Positions 15,803-18,584 of a stretch of DNA of 18,584 nt are shown here, one piece after another. Origin of the DNA: Bacteroidota bacterium (GTDB taxonomy: Bacteria > Bacteroidota > Bacteroidia > Bacteroidales > Prolixibacteraceae); contig JAEYXH010000018.1 of assembly GCA_023428545.1 (NCBI GenBank), positions 1 to 18,584 of the forward strand, written 5' to 3'. The stretch's first letter is position 1. Every line of letters begins with the position of its first letter. Both the position numbers and the translations under genes were made by a program. A model generated the notes under the pieces. That model saw only the letters and a program-made list of their open reading frames with translations. It was not told the origin of the DNA and searched no databases.

Positions 15803-17082
15803 TTGACTTTCTGAAAATACATAATCTGTCCACAGACACCGTTTATCTCAAAAATAACGGACTTTTGACGTTTCCGCTATCCAATGTAGGTCATACAGGG
15901 GAAACGCTAAATAGGGCTCAAATTGCCCATTTCAAGGGATTGCAATTCATTATCAGGGGATCGAACTGTGGATTGAAAGGATCATTGCATAAATACTGGT
16001 TTAACGGGGAAAATTGGCCTGATTATCATTTATCAGACATTCGAGCAACCATTCATGAATTATCGGAAACATTCAGTTTTGATCCTGAAACAAGTCAGAT
16101 TAACTTTCTTGAAATAGGTGTAAATGTCCCTATGGAATCTGATCCAACCAGGTTAATCAAATGTTTCGTTCTTTACCGCAACACATCGTTTGAAAGGTTA
16201 AGAGTCACAGGAAAAGGTTTTGGGAAAATTGCCGAAACGCAACAATTCGCAATTAAGGTGTATAACAAATCAATGCAATATGGATTGTCTTTTCATTTGT
16301 TACGATTTGAAATAAAAATCCTGAAAACCGAATTTTTAAAACGATATGGGATTGATAAATTATCCCTGGCTGATCTTTGCAATCCCAAGATATACGATAC
16401 GTTTTTAACTATTTTGTTAGATGTTTTAACTGGGATATTGGTTTATGATCCCAATATCAAACCGGACAAAATAACCGACTTGCAAGGCCGTGAACTATTC
16501 AGTTTGGGATGTTTTGCAGAGTTTTGGCAAACTATTGACCGTCGGCGCAAACATGAAAAAATGAACAGGTTTGCAGAAATTGCGGGAACCAATCGTATAA
16601 AATCGATGCTCGAAGAAAGGATCGTTCGCAAATGGAAATCATTAAACGATCCGGACAAATTAACCAGTTTTCATAAAGAGCAAAACAAACCCCTGGACGG
16701 ACAAATTAACCCTACAATAAAGAGTTATTCTGTCCGAACCTGTCAGACAACAAACCTTGTTTTGCCTGATATACAAAAACCCCATTCAAAGTATCTATCG
16801 GCAAAGGGTGTCAAGTGGTATCATGACCACAAACCCGAAATCTATCAGAACACACTATTCCCTGTTTTAACAAAGAAATGGTTAAGGAAAAATGAACTTT
16901 CGCCGATTGAAAAATTCTTTGATGAAATCGCACACCAACTACGCAACCGTGACAGAAACCCACACAACAACCCCAGGAACAACACAAAAACCAGTTACCG
17001 TCGCATTGAGAACAAAGGATATAAACTATTTCCGACCCGTGAATTGATCAGGCCGGATAAACTTGCATTGATAGGAAATTGA
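15799..17082 (+). CDS. Probable rolling-circle-type replication initiator (Rep_trans/phage gpII-like)
   Basis: A 427-aa protein. The order of motifs in residues 50-175 resembles Rep_trans/PF02486-type initiators of plasmids and filamentous phages: GSNCGLKGSLHKYW (54-67), the strand NFLEIGVNV with E105 (102-110), the K-x-Y-x-K motif AIKVYNKSMQ with Y155 as candidate nucleophile (151-160), and the LLRFEIKI strand (167-174). Such proteins nick one strand at the origin and stay linked through tyrosine. The C-terminal half (about 215-427) is basic and rich in Asn, Arg and Lys. Residues 220-310 are encoded by the DNA that holds three iteron-like repeats and a small cruciform, so the origin may lie within the gene. 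The ATG overlaps the HTH gene stop. Assignment is by motif order only; an uncharacterised protein family is the alternative. Confidence 0.6.
   Translation: MIDFLKIHNLSTDTVYLKNNGLLTFPLSNVGHTGETLNRAQIAHFKGLQFIIRGSNCGLKGSLHKYWFNGENWPDYHLSDIRATIHELSETFSFDPETSQINFLEIGVNVPMESDPTRLIKCFVLYRNTSFERLRVTGKGFGKIAETQQFAIKVYNKSMQYGLSFHLLRFEIKILKTEFLKRYGIDKLSLADLCNPKIYDTFLTILLDVLTGILVYDPNIKPDKITDLQGRELFSLGCFAEFWQTIDRRRKHEKMNRFAEIAGTNRIKSMLEERIVRKWKSLNDPDKLTSFHKEQNKPLDGQINPTIKSYSVRTCQTTNLVLPDIQKPHSKYLSAKGVKWYHDHKPEIYQNTLFPVLTKKWLRKNELSPIEKFFDEIAHQLRNRDRNPHNNPRNNTKTSYRRIENKGYKLFPTRELIRPDKLALIGN
16463..16749. repeat. Iteron-like repeats and inverted repeats inside the rep gene (candidate origin)
   Basis: CGGACAAATTAACC occurs exactly at 16652-16665 and 16698-16711, and with one change (CGGACAAAATAACC) at 16463-16476. 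The first two copies in order encode PDKIT and PDKLT, but the third falls in another frame and encodes DGQIN, so protein constraint does not explain it. From the third copy, CGGACA (16698-16703) is matched by TGTCCG (16731-16736), with an inner stem AATAA/TTATT (16716-16720, 16725-16729) around AGAG. TGTCAGACA at 16741-16749 is a further short palindrome. In pT181-type plasmids the double-strand origin lies inside the rep gene with comparable parts. Confidence 0.45.
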
Positions 17083-17102
17083 TAAACAAAAAATTTAAAC
17101 AA

Positions 17103-17888
17103 ATGAAAAATGATTTTTTTTACGAACAGACTTTTTATTGTGGACAGATTGACAATGGGATCAATCAAACGAAACAAATTTTATCTGAAATTTTGGAACA
17201 ATGGAAACAACGAACATCACAACCGTTAACCATTGACATGGTTGATTCTTTCCTGGATAAGAACAGGAATCCAATCCGACAGAATGTAGAAACCGAATTG
17301 ATGAAACCTATTCTGCAAAAGTCCCCGTTATTTGGTGAAATCGCAGATGACAAACTGAAAGAAATGTTGTCAGACAAAATCCCTGATATGTCATTGATCC
17401 TGGAAAAACTGAATCGTTTTTCTGAATACATTGAGTTTGCTAACTTTCAAGACAGATTGAATCTGCAATGTTTTTTAATCAAAGGGGATGAAATTACAAT
17501 CTTGGATCAGGAGGTGGACAAACTTAAATCGAACTACCGATTTAAGGCAGAAAACCCAACCGAGAAAGAACGACTTGAACAGGTCAAGAAACTGTGTTTA
17601 TTAATTGAATCGATAGCAAGACTTGCACCCGATGAAAACAAAGATCGGTTTACCATTCGAGGATTAACCGAATTTGATTCCGTGAAACAAGTGTTCGTGC
17701 CTGATCCGTTTTTCATTAAAAATGGCTATTTGGTAACACCTATCATTGCCAGGCAAAGAACCCAAACAGACAATTTACAGTCATCCCAAAAGAACGACAC
17801 GAACTATTCATCAAATCCTGGAACCGATGCCTTAACCAATATACAGCGCATTGCCGAAAAACGAAATGCACATTCCCAACTGAAATAA
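17103..17888 (+). CDS. Uncharacterised 261-aa element protein
   Basis: Not recognised. The ATG at 17103 is preferred over an in-frame TTG at 17079 that would overlap the rep stop. The protein is soluble, charged and largely helical, with no membrane segment, signal peptide or catalytic motif I can name. Residues about 50-130 are Lys/Glu-rich helices (DKLKEMLSDKIPDMSLILEKL). A more compact part at about 135-225 contains CLLIESIARLAP and a VFVPDPFFIKNGYLVTPII beta region, and the last 40 residues are a polar, Ser/Asn/Gln-rich tail. It lies 20 nt after rep and 25 nt before the next gene, in the same transcript. A role with the replication protein is possible from position alone. Confidence 0.7.
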   Translation: MKNDFFYEQTFYCGQIDNGINQTKQILSEILEQWKQRTSQPLTIDMVDSFLDKNRNPIRQNVETELMKPILQKSPLFGEIADDKLKEMLSDKIPDMSLILEKLNRFSEYIEFANFQDRLNLQCFLIKGDEITILDQEVDKLKSNYRFKAENPTEKERLEQVKKLCLLIESIARLAPDENKDRFTIRGLTEFDSVKQVFVPDPFFIKNGYLVTPIIARQRTQTDNLQSSQKNDTNYSSNPGTDALTNIQRIAEKRNAHSQLK

Positions 17889-17913
17889 TATTTTACAGGA
17901 AAATTACAGGATC

Positions 17914-18222
17914 ATGGCAAAGTATAAACCTGGGGAAACTGGAAATAAACAAGGTCGGCCAAAGGGATCAAAGAATAAAGTCCAGGCATTTACCAAACTG
18001 GAAATTTCTGATTTTTTGACAAAATACTGGCCACAGATACGTCGGGACTTTATGAAAATGGAACCCGCACAACGTGTCCAAACATTTCTAAAACTGATAT
18101 CGTTTGTTATCCCCAGGCCGACAGAGGGAAATTTTAATATGACTTTTAATCCGGAAAATTTATCCGACAATGACATCGATCAAATATTGAATACGCTAAT
18201 AAGTAACAGTTATGAAAATTGA
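17914..18222 (+). CDS. Small basic DUF5681-like protein
   Basis: A 102-aa protein. The N-terminus (YKPGETGNKQGRPKGSKNK, residues 4-22) follows the KPG-x-SGNP-x-GRPKGSKNK pattern of DUF5681, a short domain seen in phage- and element-encoded proteins and sometimes at the start of terminase small subunit-like proteins. The GRPKGSKNK part is AT-hook-like and suggests DNA binding. Residues 25-70 form helices (KLEISDFLTKYWPQIRRDFMKM), and the tail is acidic. The stop overlaps the next gene by 11 nt. No terminase large subunit is in the window, so a packaging role is not supported; a DNA-binding accessory role is the safer inference. Confidence 0.7.
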   Translation: MAKYKPGETGNKQGRPKGSKNKVQAFTKLEISDFLTKYWPQIRRDFMKMEPAQRVQTFLKLISFVIPRPTEGNFNMTFNPENLSDNDIDQILNTLISNSYEN

Positions 18223-18439
18223 GGATTTGCAACGGGAACAAAAGGTTGATTTTCTGCAAAAGATCATGAACGGTGAAATGGTCATTCGGAAAGGTGTGTT
18301 TATGCCGAATAATGCTATGGTCGTAATTTCATCAAATGGGAAATTCTTTACTGATTCCAGTATGCTGACAGAAATACCAATTGAGTTACTGGAAGATTAT
18401 CCAGGCAACCTGGTAATATTGCCACACAACCAAAGATAG
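18212..18439 (+). CDS. Uncharacterised 75-aa protein, last gene of the element operon
   Basis: Not recognised. The gene overlaps the previous one by 11 nt in another frame, which argues that it is really translated. It encodes a short N-terminal helix (KIEDLQREQKVDFLQKIM), then beta-like segments (EMVIRKGVFMPNNAMVVIS) and an acidic end (PIELLEDYPGNLVIL). It has no cysteines, signal or membrane segment. A strong terminator follows 24 nt after its stop. Confidence 0.6.
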   Translation: MKIEDLQREQKVDFLQKIMNGEMVIRKGVFMPNNAMVVISSNGKFFTDSSMLTEIPIELLEDYPGNLVILPHNQR

Positions 18440-18462
18440 TATTATACTTTTTTTTTGAAAAG

Positions 18463-18491
18463 AGGGATGTCAAATTGATGTCCCTTTTTTT
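18463..18491 (+). terminator. Terminator at the end of the element operon
   Basis: AGGGATGTCA (18463-18472) pairs with TGATGTCCCT (18476-18485), including two G-T pairs, and is followed by a run of T to 18491. A T-rich stretch also precedes it (18448-18456). It closes the run of seven plus-strand genes. Confidence 0.85.
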
Positions 18492-18518
18492 GTTTGATAA
18501 CAGGCCGTTTTATACAAA

Positions 18519-18537
18519 GTGTCCCGTATGTGTCCCC
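18519..18537 (+). repeat. 19-bp repeat, right copy 3 (putative integrase arm site)
   Basis: GTGTCCCGTATGTGTCCCC is identical to the copy at 13233-13251, in the same orientation, and is preceded by ACAAA as in copy 1. Its place just after the operon terminator suggests that the right end of the element is near. Confidence 0.7.
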
Positions 18538-18541
18538 GAAT

Positions 18542-18578
18542 AAAACAAAAAACCTGATAATCTATTGACTATCAGGTT
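18542..18578 (-). terminator. Minus-strand terminator at the right edge
   Basis: AACCTGATA (18551-18559) and TATCAGGTT (18570-18578) form a perfect 9-bp stem with a 10-nt loop. On the minus strand TTTTGTTTTA follows, so it should end a transcript entering from beyond the right edge. That gene is not visible. Confidence 0.7.
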
Positions 18579-18584
18579 AATAAC

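Larger units (their letters stand above)
13005..18584 (+). mobile_element. Integrated element (tRNA-targeted integrative replicon), right end outside the window
   Basis: The left boundary is the tRNA-like fragment at 13002-13016. Inside are seven genes on one strand, starting with a complete tyrosine recombinase and including a HTH protein and a probable rolling-circle-type initiator. Composition falls from about 50% GC to the 30s. A 19-bp repeat present twice at the left end (13168 and 13233) and once after the last gene (18519) brackets the genes, as integrase arm sites would. Genes overlap or nearly abut, and a terminator closes the set at 18463-18491. No relaxase, coupling protein, capsid, defence or resistance gene is recognisable, so it may be an integrated plasmid or a phage satellite. 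A minus-strand terminator at 18551-18578 hints at something more before or after the right end. Confidence 0.8.

Noticed and set aside
17079..17102. TTG start for the 261-aa orphan overlapping the rep stop
   Set aside because: TTG is a rare start and the ATG at 17103 is only 24 nt downstream; coupling to rep cannot be fully excluded.
13281..17921. Shared ATCATGGCAAA at the starts of the integrase and the DUF5681-like gene as a regulatory repeat
   Set aside because: Both encode Met-Ala-Asn/Lys at a start codon, so the 11-bp match is probably chance plus coding similarity.
13168..18537. Three copies of a 19-bp repeat considered as a CRISPR remnant
   Set aside because: Spacing is 65 bp and then over 5 kb, there are no uniform spacers and no cas genes; positions at the element ends fit recombinase sites better.
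13005..18584. Element considered as a defence island or prophage
   Set aside because: No nuclease, helicase, toxin, capsid, portal or terminase large subunit motif is visible in any of the seven proteins.

Overview
The window comes from the chromosome of a member of the Bacteroidota, probably an uncultured or environmental Bacteroidales/Marinilabiliales-type bacterium. The grounds are an S46 dipeptidyl-peptidase, a head-GIN (DUF2807) protein, candidate TAnnTTTG-type -7 boxes, start codons without clear Shine-Dalgarno sequences, and the family-level look of the proteins. These are recognised from memory of protein families; no search was run.

Positions 1 to about 12,800 hold ordinary core and envelope genes at roughly 50% GC (a sampled line near 12,000 has 31 G/C in 60). 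In order they are: the 3' part of a head-GIN protein; rnhA, convergent with it; a secreted S46 peptidase on the minus strand, followed by an ~80-nt hairpin terminator; a membrane-anchored SRPBCC plus GyrI-like protein; an M23 peptidase, dxr and rseP in one tight run; tatA with a strong terminator; a secreted SGNH sialate O-acetylesterase-type enzyme; and an acyl-CoA dehydrogenase. Envelope building and maintenance (M23, RseP, Dxr for isoprenoid carrier lipid, TatA) is the common theme of 4.8-8.5 kb.

At about 13,005 the sequence changes abruptly. What looks like the last bases of a minus-strand tRNA 3' end with its terminator is cut off and joined to AT-rich DNA (a sampled line near 13,750 has 18 G/C in 60). 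From here to beyond the right edge lies a compact integrated element with seven same-strand genes: a complete tyrosine recombinase, a 252-aa orphan coupled to it, a small HTH protein, a protein that looks like a rolling-circle-type (Rep_trans/gpII-like) replication initiator, a 261-aa orphan, a DUF5681-like basic protein and a 75-aa orphan. The set ends in a clear terminator.

The element carries non-coding structure that ordinary annotation would miss. A 19-bp repeat occurs twice left of the integrase and once just past the last gene, as expected for integrase arm sites. A perfect 8-bp inverted pair around GGACA sits at the left junction. A 15-bp inverted repeat swallows the start codon of the HTH gene. 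Three CGGACAAAwTAACC repeats lie inside the rep gene, one of them in another reading frame next to a small cruciform, which suggests a replication origin embedded in rep. No mobilisation, defence or cargo gene is recognisable. The working picture is a small integrating replicon (an integrated plasmid or phage satellite) that excises, replicates and reinserts at a tRNA; the restored tRNA should lie just outside the window on the right.
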